This document shows positions 27,186 through 35,300 of a DNA stretch of 63,454 nt, one piece after another (within the stretch, counting starts at the first letter, position 1; every line of letters begins with the position of its first letter). This DNA comes from Paramesorhizobium endophyticum (lineage in GTDB: Bacteria; Pseudomonadota; Alphaproteobacteria; Rhizobiales; Rhizobiaceae), in contig NZ_BMHH01000022.1 of NCBI RefSeq assembly GCF_014640615.1, forward strand, positions 1-63,454, in the 5' to 3' direction. The position numbers and the translations under genes are program-made. The notes under the pieces are model-generated. The model made no database searches. It saw only the letters and a program-made list of their open reading frames with translations, and had not been told where the DNA came from.

Positions 27186-28323
27186 GCAATAATTCCTCGA
27201 TGATGCGGCGGCTCGCCTGGCCGTCTCCATAGGGGTTAACCCGCGTCGCCGTGCTGAGATACGCCTCGCGATCGTCAAGCAGATGGTTGGCGGCGGCGGT
27301 GATTTTTTCGGCATCGGTGCCGACCAGGCGCGTGGTGCCCGCCTCGACGCCCTCAGGCCGTTCCGTGTTCTCGCGCATGACCAGAACCGGCTTGCCCAGC
27401 GAGGGCGCCTCTTCCTGTACGCCGCCACTGTCGGTCAGCACAAGATAGCTCTGTTTTAACAGAAAGAGAAAAGGCAGATATTCCTGCGGGTCGATCAAAT
27501 GGATGTTCGCCGTATCACCCAGCTCTGCGCGGACCACAGAGCGCACATTGGGGTTGGGATGCACGGGGTAGACGATTTGCACATCCGGGCGCGCCGCCAG
27601 CGCTTTCAGCGCGGCGCAGATGCGATGAATGCCGCCGTCGAAATTCTCGCGCCGGTGGGCGGTCGTCAGGATCATCTTCTTCGCGGGATCGAGGAAGGGG
27701 AAGCGGCTGGCCAGTTGGGCGCGCAAATCCGCATTCGCATCGATCTCGGCGGAAAAATGCAGGAGCGTATCGATCACCGTATTGCCGGTGACAAAAATCC
27801 TGCCCGCAGGGACATTTTCCTTGAGGAGATTGGCGCGCGCCTGTTCGGTCGGCGCGAAATGCCAGGTGGCGACATTGCCGGCGATCTTCCGGTTCAACTC
27901 CTCGGGAAAGGGAGAGTTGATGTCATGGCTGCGCAGGCCCGCCTCGACATGGGCGACCGGGATGCGCTTGTAAAAAGCCGCGAGCGCTGCAGCCATGGCG
28001 GTCGTCGTGTCCCCCTGCACGATCACCACATCGGGCCGGGAGCGCTCCAGCACATCAGCCATGCCCTGGAGCACCCGCACGGTGACGTCGAACAGGGTCT
28101 GGTTCGGCTGCATGATGTTGAGGTCGTAGTGGACAGGCAGCCCCGTCAGCTCGATCACCTGGTCCACCATCTCGCGATGCTGGGCGGTAACGCAGATTTC
28201 GACGGCGCAGTCGCCCCTCGCCAGCGCGGCCTTTGCGATGGGGAAGCATTTGAGCGCTTCCGGCCGGGTGCCGAACACGATGAGAAGCCGACGGGGAGAG
28301 TTTGTGTTGGATGAGGAGTTCAT
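27178..28323 (-). CDS. wecB: UDP-N-acetylglucosamine 2-epimerase (non-hydrolysing)
   Basis: A 381-residue protein of the WecB family. It shows IVFGTRPEALKCFPI at the start, VIVQGDTTTAMAAALAAF and PVAHVEAGLRSHD in the N-terminal half, and LTDSGGVQEEAPSLGKPVLV with MRENTERPEGVEAG in the C-terminal half; these carry the conserved Asp, Glu and His residues. It interconverts UDP-GlcNAc and UDP-ManNAc. It is the first gene of the minus-strand operon wecB-wecC-wecG-propeller gene. About 150 bases separate it from the end of the CapK-like gene upstream. Confidence 0.95.
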   Translation of the reverse strand: MNSSSNTNSPRRLLIVFGTRPEALKCFPIAKAALARGDCAVEICVTAQHREMVDQVIELTGLPVHYDLNIMQPNQTLFDVTVRVLQGMADVLERSRPDVVIVQGDTTTAMAAALAAFYKRIPVAHVEAGLRSHDINSPFPEELNRKIAGNVATWHFAPTEQARANLLKENVPAGRIFVTGNTVIDTLLHFSAEIDANADLRAQLASRFPFLDPAKKMILTTAHRRENFDGGIHRICAALKALAARPDVQIVYPVHPNPNVRSVVRAELGDTANIHLIDPQEYLPFLFLLKQSYLVLTDSGGVQEEAPSLGKPVLVMRENTERPEGVEAGTTRLVGTDAEKITAAANHLLDDREAYLSTATRVNPYGDGQASRRIIEELLHG

Positions 28324-28478
28324 TGCGGCCTGGACAGTATTTTCATGGCGGTAACCTATAATGGGTCACTTTAGGAAAGTTGAACGTTCTCCCCGCCTAC
28401 ACTTCATTTTCCGGGGGCGCGAGGAAAATTCCAAACATACTTAACGGGAAATTGCGGCCCCGCCGGGACGACAGGTTC

Positions 28479-29912
28479 TCAATCGAGCGAGAGATCGAGC
28501 CTCTGGTCGACGAAGGCGCGTTTGCCGCCGCGACCGCTGGCGAGCCGCTCGACCTGTTCCAGCCGGAAATCCACTCGGCCCTGGCAGAGGTTGGCGAGAC
28601 GGTCCGCTACCTTTCGGGCGCAGGCTTCATCTCCACCCGGTGCCAGCATATAGCGGAAGAGCACTTCGCCGGGCGTATCCTGATAGAACTGGAATTCCTG
28701 GACGTCCCCATAATGGTCCGGATCTTCAGAGGTCAGCGCCATGATGACGATCCGGCCACCATCCCGCCCGATCAGAATGCCCGGCTTCCGGCGGGGCGCG
28801 ATGGCTTTTACCTTCAATCGCTGTCCGTTGGCCGGGCTGGGTAGTTCAACGAGCCGGGCAAAATCCTTGGTGTCGTAGCGGATGAAGGGCATGCCGGTGG
28901 AGAGAAAGCCGGTGCCGATGAGCCGCCCTTCGCGCCCGGGCTCAGTGACCGGGTTACCCGCGGCATCGACCAGTTCGGCAAGCCCATAGAGCGGATTGAA
29001 TTCGTAGACGTCCGGCTGCCCGTTCACTTCACTGGCGAACAGCACCTTTTCGCTCATGCCGTAGAAGCAGGAGACCGGCACATCGCCGAATGTCTGCCGG
29101 TAGATTTGCCGTTGGTGCGCATAGACCGGCTCGGAGATGAGCAGGATTCCCTTCAGCGGCAGTTTTGGCCTGCGACCAAGATGATGCAGGTTGCGGCAGA
29201 GGATTTCGATGGCCGAGGGGTAGCCGTAGAGATAGCGGATGCGGCGCTTGTCGATGAGGTCGAGATAGAGCTCCGCACTCTCCGGCGTCAGCGGAAAGGT
29301 CGCGAGCCGCAATTCCCTGAGCGCCGGGTCCCATCCATGGATATCGCCGGCCCTGACGCCGACATCCACCCCGCGCAGCGTTGCCCGGCGCTCGTCCTCG
29401 GAAAAGCCTGTCCGAGACCAGACGTTATAGACGAAGGCCATTTCACGCGTGCTGCGGTCCTTGTCGAGATAGAAGGCGAAGGGCTTTTCGCCGTTGGACC
29501 CGCTGGTCTCGGCGCGGTCCAGCGCCTGTTTCGGCACCGCCAGTGCGGCATCACCCGCAGCGCTTAGGTCCTCTTTCGTGAGGATCGGCAGGCGGCGGAC
29601 GTCCTCAAGCGTGACACGGTTCGCGTCGAACTTGTTGTCGAACGCACGGTCGATCAGATCACGGTAAAAGGGGCTGCCTTCATGCGCTTTTGCCAGCAAG
29701 CGGCGAAGCGCATCGAGATGTTGTGCGGCGGCAAAATCCAGATCGGTCTCGGCCCGCGCCACGATCTGCCGCCAGTGCCAATAGGTCCGTCCGAATTTCA
29801 GCCGTGTCGGCAAAAAGGCGATGGCGTGTCCCAGTGTAGCACGCACGACATGCGGGCTGTGCGCATAGGCGCCGCGTGCGATGTCCATCAATCGCCCGGA
29901 TTTATAGGTCAT
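28479..29912 (-). CDS. Second CapK/PaaK-type adenylate-forming protein
   Basis: A 477-residue protein. The phosphate-loop equivalent is ETSGSNGEKPFAFYLDK, followed by YLYGYPSAIEILCRNL, SCFYGMSEKVLFASE (YGxSE adenine motif) and FIRYDTKDFARLV, which corresponds to the YRTGD region but has YDTKD instead. It belongs to the phenylacetate-CoA ligase/CapK group of capsule loci; the acid it activates is unknown. The start at ATG 29912 was preferred over the longer frame to 30068 because GAGAG lies before it and the extra leader has no conservation signs. It is divergent from the SDR gene across a 339-base regulatory region. Confidence 0.78.
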   Translation of the reverse strand: MTYKSGRLMDIARGAYAHSPHVVRATLGHAIAFLPTRLKFGRTYWHWRQIVARAETDLDFAAAQHLDALRRLLAKAHEGSPFYRDLIDRAFDNKFDANRVTLEDVRRLPILTKEDLSAAGDAALAVPKQALDRAETSGSNGEKPFAFYLDKDRSTREMAFVYNVWSRTGFSEDERRATLRGVDVGVRAGDIHGWDPALRELRLATFPLTPESAELYLDLIDKRRIRYLYGYPSAIEILCRNLHHLGRRPKLPLKGILLISEPVYAHQRQIYRQTFGDVPVSCFYGMSEKVLFASEVNGQPDVYEFNPLYGLAELVDAAGNPVTEPGREGRLIGTGFLSTGMPFIRYDTKDFARLVELPSPANGQRLKVKAIAPRRKPGILIGRDGGRIVIMALTSEDPDHYGDVQEFQFYQDTPGEVLFRYMLAPGGDEACARKVADRLANLCQGRVDFRLEQVERLASGRGGKRAFVDQRLDLSLD

Positions 29913-30251
29913 TCTTACTCTCACAAATGTCACGGCATACAGAAAGTGCCGCGCGCTTCTGTAATCATCCTTTATGTGAGAATCCATTTTGATTGGGCAT
30001 TGTGGGCAATATACGGACATTGCCTGATATGGCCTTGCCACGGAGCGCAGCCGTAATGCAGGGTTCACTTAATATTTCTCGTACCCAAGAAATTTGTCCC
30101 TATTAATTCATCGTTTCCATAGATGGTTAAAAAATCATATGCTACGTTGCACTGCAACATAATAGCACATTCTGCCGTTCACGAAGCTTAACCGCAGCAA
30201 ACCTTCCATCCTGAAGGGATGGTTGCCGTTGCACTATGGGGGCATGCATAG
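29913..30251. promoter_or_regulatory. Divergent AT-rich regulatory region between ligase and SDR operons
   Basis: About 340 bases with no coding frame, clearly more AT-rich than its surroundings. It contains the perfect palindrome GTTGCACTGCAAC at 30146-30158 and an imperfect copy GTTGCACTATGG at 30228-30239, just before the SDR start. Confidence 0.55.
30146..30158. promoter_or_regulatory. Candidate operator GTTGCACTGCAAC
   Basis: A perfect odd-centred palindrome, 94 bases before the SDR start. Its core, TGCACTGCA, fits the TGC-NN-TGCA pattern found upstream of exoT/exoW, exoY, exoV, exoH and exoL. Confidence 0.45.
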
Positions 30252-31361
30252 ATGAATATTATGGTTACGGGGAACATGGGCTATGTCGGCCCCGTCCTCA
30301 TATCCCACATCCGAGAAGTACTTGGTTCTTCGACGATTATCGGTGTCGATAGCGGCCTGTTTGCTCATTGCATCACGCAGGAAAACCTTCCGGAGCACGC
30401 GGTCGATATCCAGATATTCCGCGATGTACGGGATCTTGACCTTGCGGTGTTCGAAGGCATCGATGCGGTCGTTCATCTGGCTGCCGTCTCCAACGATCCG
30501 ATGGGCTCGCGCTTCGAGGCGGTGACGGAGGAAATCAATCAGCAGGCAACCATCCACGTTGCGGAGCTTGCCGCCGAGGCGGGTGTCGGGAGCTTCGTCT
30601 TTGCGTCCAGCTGCTCGATGTATGGCTATGCCGAGGGCGGCGCGCGCTGCGAAGGCGATCCGCTCAACCCGCTGACCGCCTATGCCCGCTCCAAGGTCGG
30701 GGCGGAGATTGGCCTTGCGGAGGTCGCAGCGAAAAGCGGGATGACCGTGACGGCGCTGCGCTTTGCCACCGCCTGCGGCTTTTCCGGGCGTCTTCGGCTC
30801 GACCTCGTGCTCAATGATTTCGTTGCCTCAGCGCTCGCGACGGGCCGTATCTCGGTGTTGAGCGACGGCACGCCCTGGCGCCCGCTCATCCATGTGAAGG
30901 ACATGGCGCGCGCCATCGAATGGGCGATTTCGCGGGGGGCGACGGACGAAGACAGGTTTCTTGCCGTCAACGCCGGTTGCGATGAGTGGAATTACCAGGT
31001 GCGGGAGCTGGCGGAAGCGGTGCGCGCGGCCCTACCGGGCACCGAAATCGACATCAATGAACATGCGCAGCCGGACAAGCGGTCCTATCGCGTGAGCTTT
31101 GCCGCTTTCCGGGCGCTTGCGCCTGACCATCAGCCTCGAATTCACCTTAAGGAGGCGATCGAGGACATCAGGGACGGCCTCAAATCGATCGGGTTCGATG
31201 ACCCCAGATATCGTCAATCGCATTTCGTCCGGTTCAATGTGCTGGGGGCGGCACTGGAACAGGGACGGCTCCGGCCCGATTTGCGTTGGGCCAATCTCCC
31301 TGCGGCCAGGTCCGTTCGTGTGCCGGTTTTCGAGCCGGCGCGGGCGGCAAGCGCCGCGTAA
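30252..31361 (+). CDS. Extended SDR nucleotide-sugar epimerase/dehydratase
   Basis: A 369-residue extended short-chain dehydrogenase. The NAD-binding TGNMGYVG is at residues 6-13, followed by VVHLAAVSNDP, the catalytic Ser region FASSCSMYG, and YARSK (Tyr-x-x-x-Lys) at about 147-151. RPLIHVKDMARAIEWA is typical of the substrate half. Substrate specificity cannot be read; it is not a GalE-type sequence. It heads an operon with an RmlC-like epimerase, a SAF-domain oxidoreductase and a cytidylyltransferase, so a CDP-linked sugar is a reasonable guess. Confidence 0.85.
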   Translation: MNIMVTGNMGYVGPVLISHIREVLGSSTIIGVDSGLFAHCITQENLPEHAVDIQIFRDVRDLDLAVFEGIDAVVHLAAVSNDPMGSRFEAVTEEINQQATIHVAELAAEAGVGSFVFASSCSMYGYAEGGARCEGDPLNPLTAYARSKVGAEIGLAEVAAKSGMTVTALRFATACGFSGRLRLDLVLNDFVASALATGRISVLSDGTPWRPLIHVKDMARAIEWAISRGATDEDRFLAVNAGCDEWNYQVRELAEAVRAALPGTEIDINEHAQPDKRSYRVSFAAFRALAPDHQPRIHLKEAIEDIRDGLKSIGFDDPRYRQSHFVRFNVLGAALEQGRLRPDLRWANLPAARSVRVPVFEPARAASAA

Positions 31362-31500
31362 TTCATCTTTGCAGTTCCGCGATTGGGCGCGCGGAAAATC
31401 GGTATGCCCGCCAGCTTGGGTGGCGGCATATGTGAGAGTTCGGCATCGGCCATGAGGTTGCTCATGGGCGCCCGCCGGACGCATCGCGGGGACTGCCGGA

Positions 31501-32115
31501 ATGATATTTCATGAAACGGAATTGCCGGGTGCCCGGCTGATCGATCTCGACCGGAAGGGCGACGAACGCGGCTTCTTCGCGCGCCTTTTCTGCCAGAGGG
31601 AATTTGGCGCGCAAGGGTTGGAAACCGGCTTTGTGCAGGTCAATACATCGCTGAGCGCCAAGGCAGGCACCCTGCGCGGAATGCACTACCAGCTGATGCC
31701 TTCGGCGGAGGTGAAAATGGTGCGCTGCATTCGCGGCGCGCTATGGGATTGCATCGTCGATCTGCGGCCCCATTCGCCGGCATTCGGCAAATGGTTCGGC
31801 GCGACACTCTCCGCCGAAAACCGGACGATGATGTATGTGCCGCGCGGCTTTGCCCATGGCTTCATCACGCTGACCGCCGATACCGAGGCCTTCTATCTCG
31901 TCAGCGCCTTCTATGCGCCCGAACAGGAGCGGGGCCTGCAGTGGGACGATCCGTTCTTCGCCATCGAGTGGCCGCGCGAACCCGCCGAAATATCGGCCAA
32001 GGACAGGGCGTGGCCTTCCTTCGATCCGGCCTATCACGGGGGCGAGGACTTCCGTTCGCTCGCAGTCGATCCTGTCCCCTCAAACGGTTCGCCAGTTCAC
32101 GGAGTTGACGCATGA
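31501..32115 (+). CDS. RmlC/RfbC-like sugar 3,5-epimerase
   Basis: A 204-residue cupin of the dTDP-4-dehydrorhamnose 3,5-epimerase family. The catalytic His is in TLRGMHYQL, followed by VRCIRGALWDCIVDLR, PRGFAHGFITL and, near the end, AFYAPEQERGLQWDDPFF. The usual substrate is a dTDP-4-keto-6-deoxy sugar, but rmlA, rmlB and rmlD are absent and the neighbours suggest a CDP-sugar instead. The start is ATG 31501; the 139-base gap before it is non-coding. Its stop overlaps the next start by 4 bases. Confidence 0.85.
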   Translation: MIFHETELPGARLIDLDRKGDERGFFARLFCQREFGAQGLETGFVQVNTSLSAKAGTLRGMHYQLMPSAEVKMVRCIRGALWDCIVDLRPHSPAFGKWFGATLSAENRTMMYVPRGFAHGFITLTADTEAFYLVSAFYAPEQERGLQWDDPFFAIEWPREPAEISAKDRAWPSFDPAYHGGEDFRSLAVDPVPSNGSPVHGVDA

Positions 32116-33452
32116 TCATTGTCGACAATGCCATCAAGGCCCGGCTCAGGACCGGGCGTCCCGTCATGGTCGGCATGTACGGCATCGGTTTCATGGGCCG
32201 GGGCATGCTCATCAATGTCGAGCGCCACATGAAGGTGCTGCATGTGGCTGCCATCTGCAACCGCAATGTGGAGCGGGCGATCCGGGCTTTCATGGATGCG
32301 GGCGTTGCGCGCGGCGAGATTGTCGAGGTGACGAGCGAGACGGCGATGGCTCACGCGCTTGCCGCCGGAAAGCGGGTGGTGACGAGCGACCCGGCGCTCA
32401 TCGCGCGCTCCCCCGCGATCGATATCGTCGTGGAGACGACCGGCCATGTGGAATATGGCGCGCGCGTCACCATGGAGTGTATCGAAAACGGCAAGGACAT
32501 AGTCTCGCTCAATGTCGAGCTCGATGCCACTGTCGGCCCGCTTCTGCGCCGGAAGGCGGAGGCTGCGGGCGTGATCTTCTCCGGCGCCGATGGCGACCAG
32601 CCGGGCGTGACGATGAACCTCGTGCGCCATGTCGAGGCGATGGGATTGAGGCCCCTAGTCTGCGGCAACATCAAGGGCTTGCAGGACCGCTACCGCAACC
32701 CTGCCACGCAGGAGGCTTATGCCCGGCAGTGGAACCAGACGCCGAGCATGGTCGCAAGCTTCGCCGATGGCACCAAGATGACCGCCGAGCAGGCGATCGT
32801 CGCCAATGCGCTTGGGCTCAAGGTATCGCGGCGCGGCATGATCGGGCGGGACTATGACGGCCATGTCGACGATCTCGTCAATTTCTACGATATCGATGAG
32901 TTGCGGTCGCTGGGCGGCATCGTCGATTATGTCGTGGGGGCGCGGCCCAGCCCCGGCATCTATGTGCTTGCCGAAGCGCGTGACGAAAACCAGGCGTTCT
33001 TTCTCAATCTGGGCAAACTTGGCAAGGGGCCGCTCTACAGCTTCTACACCGCCTGGCACCTGACCGTGCTCGAATTCGGCATATCGGTCGCGCGCGTGGC
33101 GCTGTGCCGCGATGCGGTGATCGGCAACGGCAATGCGCCTTCGGTCGATGTAGTGGCGGCGGCGAAACGACCGCTCAAGACAGGCGAAACCATCGATGGC
33201 ATCGGCGGCTACATGACCTATGGCGTGGCCCAGAATTATGAGGTTTCGCGGAAGGAAAATTTGCTGCCGATGGGGCTTGCCGAAGGTTGCCGGCTGAAGC
33301 GCGACGTGCCCATCGACCAGGCTCTCAGCTATGACGATGTGGAGACTCTCGCGGAGAGCCGCGCCCATGCGCTGCGACGCGAGCAGGACGCGCTGTTTCC
33401 CATCGAAGCCCATGACGAAGCATTGGAATATGAAAGGACGGAAGCCCTATGA
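32112..33452 (+). CDS. NAD(P)-dependent oxidoreductase with C-terminal SAF-like domain
   Basis: A 446-residue protein. A Rossmann fold begins GMYGIGFMGRGMLINVE at residues 21-37, followed by a homoserine-dehydrogenase-like domain (VVETTGHVEYGARV, SGADGDQPGVTMNLV). The C-terminal part (about 330-430) resembles a SAF domain. Proteins of this type occur in sugar-nucleotide and polyol loci, with poorly defined substrates. The gene is coupled by 4-base overlaps to the RmlC-like gene before it and the cytidylyltransferase gene after it, so all three must work on one compound. Confidence 0.7.
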   Translation: MIIVDNAIKARLRTGRPVMVGMYGIGFMGRGMLINVERHMKVLHVAAICNRNVERAIRAFMDAGVARGEIVEVTSETAMAHALAAGKRVVTSDPALIARSPAIDIVVETTGHVEYGARVTMECIENGKDIVSLNVELDATVGPLLRRKAEAAGVIFSGADGDQPGVTMNLVRHVEAMGLRPLVCGNIKGLQDRYRNPATQEAYARQWNQTPSMVASFADGTKMTAEQAIVANALGLKVSRRGMIGRDYDGHVDDLVNFYDIDELRSLGGIVDYVVGARPSPGIYVLAEARDENQAFFLNLGKLGKGPLYSFYTAWHLTVLEFGISVARVALCRDAVIGNGNAPSVDVVAAAKRPLKTGETIDGIGGYMTYGVAQNYEVSRKENLLPMGLAEGCRLKRDVPIDQALSYDDVETLAESRAHALRREQDALFPIEAHDEALEYERTEAL

Positions 33453-34234
33453 AAGTTGTCATTTTCGCAGGCGGCTATGGCAGCAGGCTTACGGAGGAAA
33501 CCACCCTTCGGCCAAAGCCCATGGTGGAGATCGGCGGACGCCCCATCATCTGGCACATCATGAAGATCTATTCGCATTTCGGCTTCACCGAATTCATCGT
33601 GCTTGCCGGATACAAGGCGGACTTCATCAAGTCCTATTTCCTGAACTACGCCATGATCAACAGCGATTTCACCGCCGACCTTGCCACGGGCGAGATCGTC
33701 TGGACGCGCCGATATTCGGAGAACTGGAAGATCACGGTTCTCGACACCGGCCTCGATACGATGACGGGCGGGCGGCTCAAGCAGGCGCGCCAGATCATCG
33801 GCAACCAGCGCTTCCTCCTGACCTATGGCGACGGCGTGTCTGATATCGACATACCCGAGGCGATCAGGGCGCATGAGGAGGGCGGCAACTGGATAACGCT
33901 GACCGCCGTCACCCAGCCGGGGCGCTATGGCGCGCTGGGCTTATCGGAGGATGCCTCGAAGGTGCGGGCGTTCCGCGAGAAGGCGGCGGGCGATGGCGGC
34001 CTCATCAATGGCGGGTTCTTCGTCGTGGAGCCTGAAGTCTTCGATCTCATCGACGGGGACCAGACGGTCTGGGAGGAGGAGCCGATGGAGCGGGTGATCG
34101 AGCGCGGCAAGCTCGGCGCTTATTGGCACAGGGGCTATTGGCAGAGCATGGATTCGCTGCGCGACAAGATGGTGCTGGAGAGGGAATGGGCGAGCGGCAG
34201 GGCGCCCTGGAAGCTCTGGACCGAAGCGGCTTAG
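33449..34234 (+). CDS. rfbF: Glucose-1-phosphate cytidylyltransferase
   Basis: A 261-residue nucleotidyltransferase. It opens VVIFAGGYGSRLTEETTLRP followed by KPMVEIGGRPI, exactly as RfbF enzymes do. LLTYGDGVSDIDI (metal-binding Asp), PGRYGALGL and INGGFFVVEPEVFD follow. It makes CDP-glucose from CTP and glucose-1-phosphate. RfbG, the CDP-glucose 4,6-dehydratase that usually accompanies it, is not next to it; the SDR at the head of the operon might replace it. The ATG overlaps the preceding stop by 4 bases. Confidence 0.92.
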   Translation: MKVVIFAGGYGSRLTEETTLRPKPMVEIGGRPIIWHIMKIYSHFGFTEFIVLAGYKADFIKSYFLNYAMINSDFTADLATGEIVWTRRYSENWKITVLDTGLDTMTGGRLKQARQIIGNQRFLLTYGDGVSDIDIPEAIRAHEEGGNWITLTAVTQPGRYGALGLSEDASKVRAFREKAAGDGGLINGGFFVVEPEVFDLIDGDQTVWEEEPMERVIERGKLGAYWHRGYWQSMDSLRDKMVLEREWASGRAPWKLWTEAA

Positions 34235-34249
34235 GAATAGCGGGGGGCT

Positions 34250-35173
34250 ATGATGGACGCAGGAAATGACAATGCCATCGATATATGGATCGATCTTCCG
34301 TTCGATCTTTTGCAGACGCTCAGACTGGCGCATGCGATTGGAGAAGCCGGCTTCCGGATATGCATCGAGCCGCAGGACGAGAAGAAGCTGGTGCTGCTGA
34401 AACGGATTTTCAGCCTCGACTACAAGGTCGGAACCGCGGGCGCGGGCAAAGTTTCCGGCCTTTATCTCGATCATATGACGCCGGTGAGCCGGATCGGCTC
34501 AATCGAGCGGCCACTAATCATGCCGAACGCGATTCTTAACCATTGCCGGGCGCGGTGGCCGCGAGCGCGCGGCGTGGATGTCTCCTTCGCCGGACTCCTG
34601 ACGGAGAGCCGCCGCGCTGCGATCAACGAATGGCTTCGCCTGTCACATCTCGAAGAGCTTTCCGTTGTCCCGAAGAAGCCGGCATTCATCAGCCAACTGG
34701 CGCGCAAGATCGCCCGCAAAGCGGGCATTTCGATTGCGGACTATGTCGGCACCGAAAACGTCAAGATTTATATGTCAGACCAGGGCCGCGTCTTCCCGCG
34801 CAAATCCTGGAACGAGGCCTATTACGATCTGCTGCTCGATTCCAAATTCGTGCTTTGCCCGAGCGGGGATTTCAAGAGCAACGGCGTCGTCTGGACCTAT
34901 CGTTTCTTCGAAGCGGCGATCTGCGGCGCAATCCCCGTCATCGAGGAGCCCTGTGCGGCCTACGAAGGCTATCACTACCGGCTGATGAGCGCGCCGCTCG
35001 ACTCCCTGCAATGGTCGCGCGAGCAGGCGGAACATAATTTCGAGCTGGCGCGGCAGAGGCTGACGGTCGACCGCGATCAATTGAAGGCCGAAATCCTTCG
35101 CCTGCTGCCTATGCCGGGCGTCGTGGCCGATACGGTGCATAAGGACTATGTCAACGGAATTTACGCGACGTGA
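34250..35173 (+). CDS. Exostosin/GT47-like glycosyltransferase
   Basis: A 307-residue protein without signal peptide. The C-terminal half has KFVLCPSGDFKSNGVVWTYR followed by FFEAAICGAIPVI, the core of exostosin-like (GT47) donor-binding domains. The N-terminal half is less conserved. It probably uses the sugar nucleotide made by the three genes just upstream (15-base gap), which would make this a synthesis-plus-transfer cassette. The donor and linkage are unknown. The start at ATG 34250 follows a GCGGGGGG site. Confidence 0.62.
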   Translation: MMDAGNDNAIDIWIDLPFDLLQTLRLAHAIGEAGFRICIEPQDEKKLVLLKRIFSLDYKVGTAGAGKVSGLYLDHMTPVSRIGSIERPLIMPNAILNHCRARWPRARGVDVSFAGLLTESRRAAINEWLRLSHLEELSVVPKKPAFISQLARKIARKAGISIADYVGTENVKIYMSDQGRVFPRKSWNEAYYDLLLDSKFVLCPSGDFKSNGVVWTYRFFEAAICGAIPVIEEPCAAYEGYHYRLMSAPLDSLQWSREQAEHNFELARQRLTVDRDQLKAEILRLLPMPGVVADTVHKDYVNGIYAT

Positions 35174-35300
35174 CACCAGTCAAGCTCGAAGTTCGAGCGT
35201 CGCCGATCATTTCTTGCTTTTACCGTTGCGGCATGTTGGATTACTAAAATAGCGACCGTGCCGGACAGTTTAAGCAATATCGGGGTGGACATAGGCGGTC

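Noticed and set aside
25869-27428. Longer start for the UDP-ManNAc dehydrogenase (519 residues)
   Set aside because: The extra 81 codons are antisense-frame sequence within wecB; the Rossmann motif starts right after ATG 27185.
30252-31361. SDR considered as exoB (UDP-glucose 4-epimerase)
   Set aside because: The N-terminus and substrate region do not look like GalE, and the neighbours form a cytidylyl-sugar cassette instead.
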